Of a stretch of DNA of 64,000 nt, positions 43,887-54,129 are shown in pieces. Location: the NCBI GenBank assembly GCA_963281255.1, contig OY725496.1, positions 3,100,001-3,164,000 of the forward strand, given 5' to 3'. The number at the start of each line of letters is the position of its first letter. The stretch's first letter is position 1. A model generated the notes under the pieces. That model ran no database searches, was not told the origin of the DNA, and worked only from the letters and a program-made list of their open reading frames with translations. Made by a program: the position numbers and the translations under genes. The DNA is from Aphrocallistes beatrix (Eukaryota > Porifera > Hexactinellida > Sceptrulophora > Aphrocallistidae).

Positions 43887-44142
43887 TGTTAGAGTGTTGC
43901 GTCTTAGTGACCCACAAGGATCGTAGTAATCGTAACTCAGTAGTAGTTAGGAAGGTAACATAGTTAGATAGATCGCGACACAATTATTAGTTCTTATTGT
44001 ATGCACTTATTGGTGTCAATTATATCATACTACACACTTACTTAGTATCGACTTACTGACCGCACGATTTACGTGATACTCCTAACACATGTGTTTTGAC
44101 TTTTCATCAAGAGTTTTGTGTAACTCAGAGTAGTTATTGACA
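43887..44142 (+). repeat. 3' LTR of the truncated gypsy element
   Basis: 256 bp starting TGTTAGAGTGTTGCG and ending GTAGTTATTGACA, with canonical TG...CA ends. It directly follows a polypurine tract. The left-arm copy at 9145-9230 has an internal deletion. The 5' LTR is absent from the window. Confidence 0.8.
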
Positions 44143-44274
44143 AAGCATCAAAGACTTTTAAGTGAATTTTGGGACATACCTAGTTGTAAGTGAATTTTGG
44201 GACATACCTAATTTACGGAATGGAACGGAACTGTTCCGGGATTTTAACTGCCTATTTAATGTTCCGTAAATTGG

Positions 44275-44366
44275 GCATTTATAATAATTTTGACGCGTAA
44301 TGATGACATCATTTTGGATGATAGTTGTACCATATATGAGATATATTAATATACACATTCTAGTAG
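44275..44366 (-). mobile_element. Family A repeat, right arm, part 1
   Basis: The inverse of 8914-9005. Interrupted at 44366 by the LTR element and continued at 49036. Confidence 0.7.
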
Positions 44367-44561
44367 TGTGATGAAACTGACTTCTGCTCAGAATCAAGCA
44401 AGGTTGAGTTTAATAAATTCTAATTTGAGTTAAACTACAATCTACAATAACACTAAAGGAATAAATACTAGCTACGCACTAATGCCTAATAATATGAATA
44501 CTGACACTGTAGGTCTTCACTAATATTACTTCACTAATAAGGTAGCTATAGATACCTGACA
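44367..44561 (-). repeat. 3' LTR of the young gypsy element
   Basis: 195 bp; on the plus strand TGTGATGAAACTGACTTCTG to AGATACCTGACA. A short purine tract (GGGAGGG on the minus strand) lies 7 bp upstream of the LTR edge. Confidence 0.9.
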
Positions 44562-44576
44562 TCAGGTACCCTCCCG

Positions 44577-46440
44577 TCAGTCGTATTCATACCGTTTTGG
44601 TCTCCTCTTACTCCTGGTAGATCTTCGTCTAGCGTGTTCGTTCTCGATTTCATACCTCTCTGTTGCTTCCTCCCCGGTGCCGGTCTCTATCACATTTGGC
44701 AGGTCCCCTATTTCACTTCCCCGCGGTGCACTGTCCCCTACCACGAAGTGATCCGTCACCTCCCTGGGTACGATCTTGCAGTTATCTACGTGTACCCACG
44801 AAGCTTTCCTTCCACCGCTTTCAATTTTCACATTCGGGTGGCGGAAGTCTATTACCCTGTACGGTCCTTGGTACAACGGATCTAGTCCATCATCTCTCGT
44901 GCAATTCCTGAGGTAGACTCTCTCCCCTCGCTGTACTACCGTGGGGGTTGTGGCCGTCCTCCGGTCGTGAAAATATTTGTACAATTCTTTTGCCTGCTCC
45001 GTGTTACTTCTTGCCTGTGCCCATGTATCGTCAGGCGAGTCAGGTATATACTCGGCTCTGTCTAACCCTTGGTCCTCTCCGGAATCCTTCGACTTCGGTT
45101 CTGCCGCGACATCCACCCACGAACGCAACCTCGTACCATACATCAATTCATGGGGGGAATATTTTGTACTAGCATTCTGTAGGGAATTATGGGCGAATGT
45201 TGCCTGCTGTAGTAGTGTAGGCCACTCGGTCTTGATCTCCCTCTGTTCGGCTAATTGACACCTAAGTCCCTGCTTCATACTTTGAATGGCTCTCTCCGCT
45301 TCTCCATCCCCAGCCGGGTGGTAGGGGGACGAATGTCTCTTGTCTATTCCATACTGGGAACACAATTCCCGAATAACTCTTCCGTCCACATTCCTTCCCT
45401 GATCGGATAATAGGACTTGGGGAATTCCGTGTCGATGGATCCACCCCTGTAGTAGATTTTCCTTCACTGCCTCTGCGCTCTGGTCATACATGGGCACCGC
45501 TTCGATAAATTTGGAAAACAAGTCCACTATGATCAATACGTAGCGATAACCTCCGGAGGACCAAGGCAGAGTGGCAATATCCATGGAAATCGCACACCTG
45601 GGCTCGTGCGCATCCAATTGCATGGGAATAAGTGGTTCCTTTTTCCGAGTGCGTCTTTTATTTTCTGCACAAATAGCACAGGCTCGACAATAATCCTCGA
45701 TCGTACTTTTCATTCGAAACCAGAAGAATCGCTCCCTTATGTAAGTTAAACTCCTCTGAACTCCCGCGTGCGCCCACCTGTGAGCTATCCCTGTAATTTC
45801 CTTCTGCAACGCTCTAGGCACCACCAATGCTCGTTTCCTACAGAGTCTTCCCTCTCCGTCTAACCGCATCCCTTCCTGGCTTTTATAGGGCCCCGCCAGT
45901 ACCCTACCAATCTTGGGGTCGCATAGCTGCTCAATAGCCCTACGGATTGTCGGTTCCTTCCGTTGCTCTGTTGCAAACCTATCCTGCAGTGGTGTTATTT
46001 CGTCCTCGAGGAGGTACACAAATCTCTCAAAGTGTTCCTCTTCGTCTTCTATCTCCTCGTCTCGTTGCGCTGGAATTCGGCTTAAGAAGTCTGCTGCGCC
46101 GTTATCGACGCCTCGTCTATACTCTATCTGGTAGTCGTACGATTCCAATTCGAGGAGCCAACGAGCGAATTTGTTGCGGGGATCTTTTTGTCGGCGCAGC
46201 CAAGTGAGTGGGTTGTGGTCAGTTATTATCACAATCTTTCTTGCAGCCCGTAAGTAAGTTCTCCATTTGCGGATGGCGGCTACTATACCCCACGTTTCCA
46301 GCTCTCCAGCCGCGTACTTCTCTTGCGCTGGGCTGAGGCCTGCGGAATAAAATTCTAGAGCTCTCCTATCCCCACTACTTCCCTGTTGAGACAGAACAGC
46401 CCCAACGGCCTTACTTGACGCGTCTGTTTCAACCCAAAAC
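44577..46440 (-). CDS. Pol: RNase H and integrase of the young gypsy element
   Basis: Open from a frameshift at about 46440 to the stop at 44577, with its first ATG at 46232. It starts in the RNase H domain (IITDHNPLTWL; ADFLSRIP). The integrase follows: zinc finger (HRWAHAG, CRACAIC), then Asp in SMDIATLPW, Asp in LLSDQGRNVDG and Glu in DGEAERAIQSMK, then NASTKYSPHELMYGTRL and a GPY/F module (LYQGPYRVIDF). A basic C-terminus (RRRSTRSKRRPKR) replaces any chromodomain. Integrase inserts the cDNA; the 4 bp duplication is its footprint. Confidence 0.88.
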
Positions 46441-47113
46441 GTCTCATCCCACTTGGTAACATGAGGACTCGAGACTCCTGCATTAACTGGATCTTCAATT
46501 GGGAGAAACTTGCCTCACATTCTGATGACCACTCCCACGGGACGTCTTTCCTAGTCAGACGGTGTAAAGGCAACGCCAGTTTCGCTATCCCTGGAACATA
46601 TTCCCTGTACCAATTGACTAACCCCATAAACTGTCTTATATCCTTCTTCTTACTTGGTCTAGGCCAGGACTCTATACGTGAAAGTGTAGAAGGTAGGGGC
46701 CGACGCCCTTCACCTGATACTAGTTGGCCGAGAAACTCCACCTCCCTATACGCAAACCTGCATTTGTCAGTCCTCAGCTGAATTCCAGCCCTGCTCAAAC
46801 CGCTGAGGATATTATCCAGATGCCTTAAATGTAGTCCGAAACTACCCGAATGCACGATAATATCATCCACGAAAGTTTCGGCATTGGAGATTCCCTTCAA
46901 AGCATTATCAACCGCTCTCTGGTAAGTAGCCTGCGAATTACATAGCCCAAAAGGCATCCTATTGAATTCGAACTGTCCTCTGTTAGACACGAATGCTGTA
47001 CATTCTTTATCCTTTTCTCTCATTGGGATACTCCAATAGGCTGATGCGCAATCCAAAGTAGAGAATACGAGGCTACCGTCCATACGGTCAAATATATCCC
47101 TGGCGTCGGGCAT
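46355..47113 (-). CDS. Pol: reverse transcriptase core of the young gypsy element
   Basis: Contains FSTLDCASAYWSIPM, MPFGLCNSQATYQRAVD and the FVDDIIVHS catalytic box, then the thumb and connection (QFMGLVNWYREYVPGIAKL). Its frame differs from both neighbours: at about 47100 and 46440 a single base appears missing or added beside short T/C and T4G3 runs. Past the second point the frame continues into RNase H in the 44577-46440 frame. Confidence 0.85.
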   Translation of the reverse strand: MPDARDIFDRMDGSLVFSTLDCASAYWSIPMREKDKECTAFVSNRGQFEFNRMPFGLCNSQATYQRAVDNALKGISNAETFVDDIIVHSGSFGLHLRHLDNILSGLSRAGIQLRTDKCRFAYREVEFLGQLVSGEGRRPLPSTLSRIESWPRPSKKKDIRQFMGLVNWYREYVPGIAKLALPLHRLTRKDVPWEWSSECEASFSQLKIQLMQESRVLMLPSGMRRFGLKQTRQVRPLGLFCLNREVVGIGEL

Positions 47114-47900
47114 TGGGAAGCATCCTTTTTAGTGACCGAATTCAGATCACGATAATCTACAGCGAATCTTTGCGACCCATCTTTTTTGCGAACCAGGATA
47201 ATCCTGCTCCCCCATGGGGACTCAGATGGCCGAATAATCCCATTTGCTTTCATTTCTTCGATTTGTCTGGAAATCTCAGACTCCGTGATGGGAGAAACCC
47301 TCAACGGTCGATGTCTGATGGGGCGGTCATCCATCAGGATGATCCGGTGTTCTATACCTGGTATCTCCTTTGGGGATTTGGGGTTAACGGCGAAAACATT
47401 TCTGTGCTTCTCCAGTATATCCAGAATAGCATTCCGTTTGTCCGGAGGTAACCCCGCATCTATGTCAAAAACCTGCTTGGGCTCACTCGTAGCCTCTACC
47501 CGCATCACCTCTGAACGAAGCAAGGCCTCCCCTCCTTGTAATAACGTCCGTGTTTCCAGCCATGACCTATCCAGCCTGATTCGGAAGTTCTTCACATCAA
47601 AACAGACCTCGTCGAAATTCGCTAAGAAATTTCTCCCAAGGATTGCCGTCTTTGTGGTTGTATCCAGGACGTCTACTTGATGTGTTATGCCTCTGTCGCC
47701 CCCAATATCAATTTCCACTTCGATCGTACCACATATTTGTATCGGCACCCTCCCGACTCCATAGACTCTGCCCTTCTTCGTATGGTAAGCCAATCTTAAG
47801 CCCTCCGCTGTACGTTTATCGACGACTGATGGTTGGGCGCCCGTGTCAAGCATAACATCGATCGGGGAACCATTGAATCGGACCCGTACTACTCTGCTGT
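47020..47900 (-). CDS. Pol: protease and RT N-terminus of the young gypsy element
   Basis: The protease has MLDTGAQPSVVD (D-T-G) and TAILGRNFLANF. Then comes the RT N-terminus (RQIEEMKANGIIRPSESPWG, RFAVDYRDLNSVTKKDA). The frame is open upstream of the Met at 47853 and overlaps the end of gag, which lies in another frame. Pol is therefore probably made by a -1 frameshift at the gag end, a common gypsy arrangement; the slip site was not identified. Confidence 0.85.
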
Positions 47901-48812
47901 CTCTGGGTAGTCCTCCACACCACCTGTCACGCTTAGAACGTCCTTTCCCTGACCTTTACATTGGGAGAGATCGTGGCCTCGCTCCCCGCAACGAGGGCAG
48001 CGCTTGTTAGGACATCGGGCCATAAGGTGTTTGTCAGACCCACAGATGAAGCACCGGGCCCTATGCTGTGGAGTGGAGTCCCTGGAAAACTTCTTCGTAT
48101 AGCCACTGTAATGTCTTTGGTCGCTCGTTTTAGCAGGGTACCTGTGTACCTTCAAGATATCTTCTCCGGTGGGCTCCTCCCGGCGCGCCGTTCCTTGGCC
48201 CTCGACCGTCCGATCCTGACTTGTATCCTCCGGTTCTCTCAATACTGCGATCCGCCCAATTTCGCGGTAGCCCATGTCCTGTTTATAACCCTTCTCTAAA
48301 AGCACATTCTTAACCTTCCGGATAAATTCTCTACTCTTTGCAATGGTAAGTTCTGTATTTTCGTCCTTTTCGAGCCACTCTTTGACTGCCGGCTGTACTG
48401 ATTCTGGCAATTGTCCTACTAGGATGCTGCAAGTCATTTGCATTGGAGCCTTGGCCTCGTTCCCTGCATTCTTCAGTCGATAGAAAAACACGTCTATTTC
48501 TTCCCCTTGGGCCCAGTCTGACCTGCATAAAGTTCGTAATGCTCGATATGGGTCCAGGGGCGGGTCTAGGTTCTGGATCAATACCGCGAAGGCCGCTTGC
48601 ACGTCTCCGGTCTCTGAGTGTTCCGCTACTACTTCGATGACTAGCTCCCTCTCGGCTAAGGTTCTGCATATATGTACTGGTAGCATCTGTAACGCTTTCT
48701 TCCCTCCTCCGTCAGTCGCTCGTATGCCTGCCGTAGCCGCTTCAAAGAGCGGTTTCCATTTCTCGATGCGCTCATCCTTCCGTAGTTCTGGAATGGTAAT
48801 TCTTTCTGCCAT
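47889..48812 (-). CDS. Gag of the young gypsy element
   Basis: 307 residues. The capsid-like part (RIEKWKPLFEAATAGIRAT ... ALRTLCRSDWAQGEEIDVFF) precedes two standard CCHC knuckles: CFICGSDKHLMARC and CPRCGERGHDLSQC. The start codon is only 22 nt after the priming site and about 24 nt from the LTR edge, an unusually short leader. The frame is intact. Confidence 0.88.
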   Translation of the reverse strand: MAERITIPELRKDERIEKWKPLFEAATAGIRATDGGGKKALQMLPVHICRTLAERELVIEVVAEHSETGDVQAAFAVLIQNLDPPLDPYRALRTLCRSDWAQGEEIDVFFYRLKNAGNEAKAPMQMTCSILVGQLPESVQPAVKEWLEKDENTELTIAKSREFIRKVKNVLLEKGYKQDMGYREIGRIAVLREPEDTSQDRTVEGQGTARREEPTGEDILKVHRYPAKTSDQRHYSGYTKKFSRDSTPQHRARCFICGSDKHLMARCPNKRCPRCGERGHDLSQCKGQGKDVLSVTGGVEDYPETAE

Positions 48813-48822
48813 TAATGAATCT

Positions 48823-48834
48823 TCAAATTAGAAT
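48823..48834 (-). promoter_or_regulatory. Candidate self-priming primer-binding site
   Basis: On the minus strand, two bases after the 5' LTR, comes ATTCTAATTTGA. Its exact complement TCAAATTAGAAT lies inside the LTR at 48887-48898. No TGG-type tRNA complement is seen. Tf1 and sushi elements prime from the folded 5' end of their own RNA in this way; the same mechanism is inferred here. Confidence 0.55.
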
Positions 48835-48836
48835 TG

Positions 48837-49035
48837 TGTGATGAAACTGACTTCTGCTCAGAATCAAGCAAGGTTGAGTTTAATAAATTCTAATTTGAGT
48901 TAAACTACAATCTACAATAACACTAAAGGAATAAATACTAGCTACGCACTAATGCCTAATACCGGATATGAATACTGACACTGTAGGTCTTCACTAATAT
49001 TACTTCACTAATAAGGTAGCTATAGATACCTGACA
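48837..49035 (-). repeat. 5' LTR of the young gypsy element
   Basis: 199 bp with TG...CA ends. It differs from the 3' LTR only by 4 bp (AATACCGGATATG against AATAATATG), so insertion was recent. Confidence 0.9.
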
Positions 49036-49039
49036 GTAG

Positions 49040-49260
49040 TATTAAAATTTCAGTCTTCTATGATAGCACCTAAAATAACTGAGTCGAAAAACTGAAATTT
49101 CTAATTATAAAAAAGGATTCAATGCCGTCATAATTCCATGATGAGTCGACATTTTCGTCTGAGCTCAGAATATAGTGGAGCCATAGCCAAAAGACTCCCA
49201 CATGCCAAAATCAACTTTCAGAGTCTGGCAGTTTCTTTAATCAATTCGATTCAAATTCGA
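49040..49260 (-). mobile_element. Family A repeat, right arm, part 2
   Basis: Continues the copy interrupted at 44366; the inverse of about 8700-8911. The following 49261-49870 is the upstream flank of the NHL gene and holds no other recognised feature. Confidence 0.7.
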
Positions 49261-49870
49261 ATTACTCACTTTTTAATCTTTCAACTTGTTTACACTCCCA
49301 CAAGGTTAAAAATTTTCAAACTGTGCCAACTCATACCACCAATGCCATCATATACAATGGTGATCACTCGCGACATGTGGTATAGGAAAGCAAATGCTGA
49401 AAATACTTAATCTTGAAGAAGAGTAATTAAGTTGAAAACTTATAAAGTGGGTAATTTGAATATGGAGAATTCGAATTTGAAGTCAAATTAAGTGTATCTC
49501 TCACAAATGAAATATTCTTGAAACGCTAAATAAATCAGTATTATAACTATTTGTATGGGGAATTATGAGGTGTACGAATACTTTTGTTCAGGCAGTGTAC
49601 AAACATTAATCGAGTTTTAATAAGGATTTTCCAACATATAGGGTATATACAAGTAGTATAGTATGCTCCAAAGTTTAATTAACTAAAGTATGAATCAAGT
49701 ATCCTATATACTAGAATGTTATGCTTGAATGAATGATATATATTTGTAGAACAGAGCAATATCAAGTGTCTCATATATCAGAATAGGCATAATATCTACT
49801 CTGCAACACCAACTTGGCTCGATTACAGGCCGTTTTAATACTTCATATAAGACAATTATGAGGCTACTGA

Positions 49871-50704
49871 ATGATTGAAAGTTTGTTGCAGCGTAAAATG
49901 TCTCGAGATTACAAATCAATCTCTACAATCATCCAAGCTCACGGTCAGTGGGGGTCAGAGATTGGCTACTTCCGTGGTCCTAAAACGGTAGCCATTGAAA
50001 AAGAATCTCAAAATATTCTTGTTGCTGATGGTATAAATAGCAGAATTCAGGTATTTGATCCTAAATTAAAATATATAACCCATTTTCCTCATGGTGATGA
50101 ATATGTTGGCTACCCTTGGGGTTTGTATATTCAAGAAATGTTCATATTTGTTACAGATAAATCATATAACCGCTTGTTTATCTTCAATTTAGATGGCATA
50201 TTGATAACTTTTTATTCCAACGATAGATCGATTGGCAGAAGAATGAGTTTAAAACTACCTCATGGTATTGCCATAGATTCAGAATATAATGCTTACGTCT
50301 GTGACAGCGGAAACCAGCGCCTCTTAATTCTCCACCCATATATGCCAATAGCTCATGAAATTCAAAGTATCATTGATCCCATTGATGTTAAACTGCACAA
50401 TCAACTTATTATAGTATTAGTGAAATCTGATGATTCATTAATTATGTTTGATATGGAATCAAGAGTGGAGAAAAAAAGGTACAATTTCCATTTGCAACAC
50501 CCTGAATTTTTGCATCTTGATTTCGAGGGGAATATTCTAATTAGTGATGCAGGGAAAAATCAGCTTTGTATATTCAATTGGGAAGGGAATCATATCACGG
50601 ATATAAAAGGTTTATTTACAAATATAAAAGGAATCGCAGTGAATAAAGAAGGATATATTATTAATGTATGTGAACAAGATGGTAGAAGATTTAAGAAACT
50701 ATAA
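49871..50704 (+). CDS. NHL-repeat beta-propeller protein (right copy)
   Basis: 277 residues, uninterrupted, almost identical to the minus-strand copy at 7241-8074. The visible differences are Ile/Val in GDEYxGYPW and Lys/Arg in MESxVEKK, both conservative. NHL units span nearly the whole length. The in-frame Met at the second position (KMSRDYKS) is an alternative start. The young LTR element ends 835 bp upstream and could affect expression of this copy only. Confidence 0.8.
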   Translation: MIESLLQRKMSRDYKSISTIIQAHGQWGSEIGYFRGPKTVAIEKESQNILVADGINSRIQVFDPKLKYITHFPHGDEYVGYPWGLYIQEMFIFVTDKSYNRLFIFNLDGILITFYSNDRSIGRRMSLKLPHGIAIDSEYNAYVCDSGNQRLLILHPYMPIAHEIQSIIDPIDVKLHNQLIIVLVKSDDSLIMFDMESRVEKKRYNFHLQHPEFLHLDFEGNILISDAGKNQLCIFNWEGNHITDIKGLFTNIKGIAVNKEGYIINVCEQDGRRFKKL

Positions 50705-50854
50705 GTGTGAAGATTTTGCATGATTGTTTGTATTCTTGTTCGAAGTATTAATTTAAACTTTATATTTGTTCTTTAAATTATTCATTGTATATAAGTATAT
50801 AAGTGTTATACGTAATGTTCTCAAAATCTTATGATAGATCTTCGATTCCAATTT

Positions 50855-51175
50855 GGAATTATGACGTCATTGTTACCTTTTTATTATTAGAAATTTCAGT
50901 TTCCCCTCTATAACTCAGCCATTTTAGGTGATAGGAGGCTGAAATTTAATAGAATGTGTATATTAAATTTATTGATATATTTCAAATATAAGACAACTCT
51001 CATTAAAATGATGACTCATCACTCTACTATGACGTCATCATTAAGCATCAAAAGTGAAAAATTGACAATTTTTGTAATTTTTCGAGTGATATCGATTATA
51101 ACAGTAAGACAGACATATTTAGAGATGTTATCTACCTTCGCTTACTTGCAGCGCAAGTAAGCGAAGCGTGCTTGT
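50855..51175 (+). mobile_element. Family A repeat, right-arm copy
   Basis: Body in the forward sense ending in the short palindromic tail (CTTCGCTTACTTGCAGCGCA ...). Inverse of 6772-7095. Nothing else recognised to 51402. Confidence 0.65.
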
Positions 51176-51912
51176 AATAACTAATTGTAGTGTGGTAGTA
51201 CTTTTGATACTACGGTAGGAGGTACTCATGAAGAATGAATACTAATTAGATCTACAACCGACCAAGACTTTTGTTACACCCTGTACAATTTAGCTAAAAT
51301 GGCAGTTCCGTAGACAACTTTTGGAAAGTGGGCCATGGGGCAGTGGCATAATAGATAATCCCTTGCTAAGGACTCCAAAATTGGTTATATACATAGTATA
51401 CTACAAGCGCGCTTCGCTTGCTTGAGCTGCGCGACTTGCGGACACTGTGTGTCCGCAGAGTCGCCCTGCAAGCGCCTGAAGTTACTCAATCTAACCTAAT
51501 TTGGGATTTTGTTTTCCTTTATATAAATATTGTAAACAAAGGTTAACGAATAATTTCTCATATGGATCTAATATTCGAAATCTACAGCACTATAAACCCC
51601 ATGTCAACCGTTGGAAAGTCTCTAGCCTATTTTTGTAATTTGTTTACTTTATGTCAGTGGCGGCGCCAGGGGGGGCACCAATTTCTGACAGGAATACATG
51701 CGTCATTCATTTGTGTCCAAATGAGCTGAAACATAGTCATTTTCAGTAAGAAAGACATATTCACGCAGTGTCATGGACGATGACAGGCTGGGAGACCTTG
51801 GAACTTTATCAATAAACAGAGAAAGATCGTCCCGAATCAACATGGATGACATCGTGGATGACTTCGCAAAACTAGGAAATCGTAGAATCGCACTTATATA
51901 AGTACGTATTTA

Positions 51913-53282
51913 CAGCATGTCCCGTAATTATTGGCAGTAAATATCCATTGTCATAAATCCTAATTGTTGAACAGTACCTAACTAGTACTTGAATATGAGA
52001 TGAATTAGGGTGTAATCGGTCAGTAAAACTAATCTAAGATAGTAAATTATTAATATTTTATTTTTCTACCCTTGTTCTTGAGGCAAAGCTGGATTCTTGA
52101 CTCCATTGAGGTGCAAAATGGCCTAATAAAATCTGGATCAAACGAATCCCATATCTCCTCTATCCCAGTTCTCAACTGCTGAATTGTTTTATGTGATCGT
52201 TCTATCAACCGCCTTTTGAGAACTGCCCAAGGTTTTCAATTGGGGCAAGATCAGGGCTATTAGGAAGCCAATCAATCCTAAGGGGGACAAATTCGGACTT
52301 CCACCCCTTCGCGGTCTTTCCTGTGTGGATTGGGCTATTATCTTCTTGCAATACCCAATTTTGACCATAGAGTGCCCTAGCTTGTTCAATTAGATAGCCA
52401 TTTAGGGTGGAGATGTAGACCTGTTGGTTGAAATTCTCAGTAAATATGCAAAGTGGTGTAGCGCCCATCATAGAAATCCCACCCCAAACATGAACTTTGG
52501 AAGGATGCCTGTAAGAGGGTAAATTTACACGCTGGCTCCTCTTAGTCCAGACTTTAACTTTCCCTGAGTCTAGCCAGATTGAACATTCGTCGGTAAAGAA
52601 TGTTTTTGACCAATAAAATCCCTTCATTTCTTTGCACCAATTAATACGCTTCTGGACATGCAAATCTGTCAGGGCTGGAACTCGAATCACCGGGGATTTG
52701 ACGAAGTTCTCTCTCTTAAGGTCTCGATGTGTCGAGCTTTTCCCAACATCGGTCTCCAGTCGGCTAGTCAATCGTCGTATTGATATCCTAGGCGTAGATT
52801 TGAGGATATTTGAAATCCTTCTCTTGTCATTAGGGTGGATTTACTTGGACGACCAGTACCACTTTTGTGTTCCAGCCCCTTGTTGTTTTTTATGCTATTA
52901 ATAATCCAGTAAACTGTCCGCTCAGGAATTAGGGATCGCAAAGAAATATCCCTAGCATTTGTGATTCCTGCATTGTAAAGTGTCTGGACTTCGATTCTGC
53001 GTTTTTGTTGGAATAGTGGACATGCCATGACAAATAATATGAGTCGATTAATAGAAGAAACAGGTAAAATGAAAATGGACCAATTCTCGAAAAAAATTTG
53101 TAAACAAATTGGAAACTGAAGTAGTTGGCTTTCACGAAAACAGTCAAAAATCGTTTTGATATTTAGCTTTATGGGTGTATTTATTATAGCATTGATTTGA
53201 AAATCCTACCTTGAAAACTCTACCAGAGTATAGAGCTGATTACTGAAATTAATGATACTGCCAATAATTTCGCGACATACTG
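51913..53282 (-). mobile_element. Tc1-type element, TA target site
   Basis: 1370 bp with ends CAGCATGTCCCGTAATTATT and, inversely, CAGTATGTCGCGAAATTATT, flanked by TA at 51911-51912 and 53283-53284. It contains one decayed transposase gene. Nested inside the hAT-like element. Confidence 0.88.
52060..53028 (-). pseudogene. Tc1 transposase, frameshifted
   Basis: The N-terminal paired-like DNA-binding part (MACPLFQQKRRIEVQTLYNA; ERTVYWIINSIKNN) is followed by a frame change near 52770. The catalytic part then has Asp in FFTDECSIWL, Asp in LQEDNSPIHTG and Glu in NSPDLAPIEN, a DD34E triad. A second frame change after IENLG shifts the C-terminus to another frame. The enzyme would cut and paste the element at TA sites; this copy cannot. 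The left-arm copy shares the second frameshift. Confidence 0.85.
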
Positions 53283-54129
53283 TATAATTTCATACAAATA
53301 TAAATAAATCAATTGTTGCTACAAATGTCTTTAATGATTAGTTCTCATTGGCGGGTAATCTGTACTCAAAAAATGTTGGTGCCCCACTGGAAATGATTTG
53401 TGCCCCCAAGGTGCCCCCCCAGTGGCGGCGTCCTTGCGCCGCCTCTGCTTTATGTATCTATTGTAAACAAAAGTAAACAAATAATTTATCATATAGATCT
53501 GGAAATATGATATTCGAAATCTACACCCCTGAAAACCCCATGTCACCCGTTGGAAGCTAGTCTCTAGCATTATTTTCAAAATTCATCAAATGGTGTTAAA
53601 ATATGTATATAAAGGTGTGAAAATATGCACATAATCATTTTATTGCCATACATTATAATACATTTAAGATATCAAACATAAGTTGTGGCTTTGAAGTATT
53701 AATAACAATGACGATCTATTGTAGTGTCATATTTGTACAATGATTTCTATTGTGATAGTGTAGTAATTTATTTTGTATAGAAAATGTTTGAAAAATTGTT
53801 TTCCATTTTTTTTGCAGAGATGTGAAAATTTCGCTTAGATCTTAGAACTTAACCGTAGTCATATCATTTGACACCTACATGCCAATTTTCACATCTTCCC
53901 AATTCTTCAATCAATTCGGGCAAACACAAACACAAAATGTCCGTACGCGCGCTACTGCGAAATCTAACAGTCCGAATTTTACCAAATTTCGCATGTAGGA
54001 TCTCTTTATGGGGTAAATGTGCACTGTAAACATTTTTTCGCAAAATTTCATCACTTCCGGTTTTTATGAGTATATATTCATATTTTTACACCTCCACTGC
54101 AAAGCTTTGTTTAAAGATATAAGTAAGAT

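Larger units (their letters stand above)
34520..44142 (+). mobile_element. Ty3/gypsy retroelement, 5' truncated and interrupted
   Basis: In order: gag with two CCHC knuckles, protease, reverse transcriptase, RNase H, integrase, polypurine tract and one 3' LTR. About 5 kb of other insertions lie inside (35478-40134, 40450-40695, 41320-41710). Internal stops and frameshifts make it inactive. The integrase resembles that of the intact element at 44367-49035 (both DIATLPW or DVATLPW; TDQGQNVDG or SDQGRNVDG), so they are the same broad lineage. Confidence 0.85.
44367..49035 (-). mobile_element. Complete young Ty3/gypsy LTR retrotransposon
   Basis: Two LTRs (195 and 199 bp, differing by one 4 bp indel region) enclose gag and pol on the minus strand. 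It is flanked by GTAG at 44363-44366 and 49036-49039. The matching left arm (about 8905-8930) has a single GTAG, the unoccupied site. Pol carries two frameshifts, so autonomy is doubtful unless these are sequencing errors. Confidence 0.92.
43474..52570 (+). repeat. Right arm of large inverted duplication
   Basis: The inverse counterpart of 5377-9643. At both borders the right locus runs on through intact structures (gypsy integrase at 43474, Tc1 transposase at 52570), so it is the likely source. Contains the LTR element 44367-49035 and its 4 bp duplication as an extra insertion. Confidence 0.85.
51655..53447. mobile_element. hAT-like element, 8 bp target duplication
   Basis: Ends CAGTGGCGGCGCCAGGGGGG and, inversely, CAGAGGCGGCGCAAGG, flanked by CTTTATGT at 51647-51654 and 53448-53455. 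Its own non-Tc1 sequence is only about 420 bp and has no transposase, so it is a MITE carrying a later Tc1 insertion. Confidence 0.85.
51403..53938 (-). mobile_element. Family B repeat with nested hAT-like and Tc1 elements
   Basis: The tail (ACAAGCGCGCTTCGCTTGCT and GCGGACACTGTGTGTCCGC) is at the low end; the head (inverse of CCGAATTGATTGAAGAATTG) is near 53930. The body is split by the hAT-like element 51655-53447. Without it the repeat is about 735 bp, close to copy 1 at 1831-2643. Confidence 0.75.

Noticed and set aside
45913..48831. Many plus-strand frames of 60-160 codons over the young gypsy element
   Set aside because: Antisense shadows of gag and pol; no recognisable domains.
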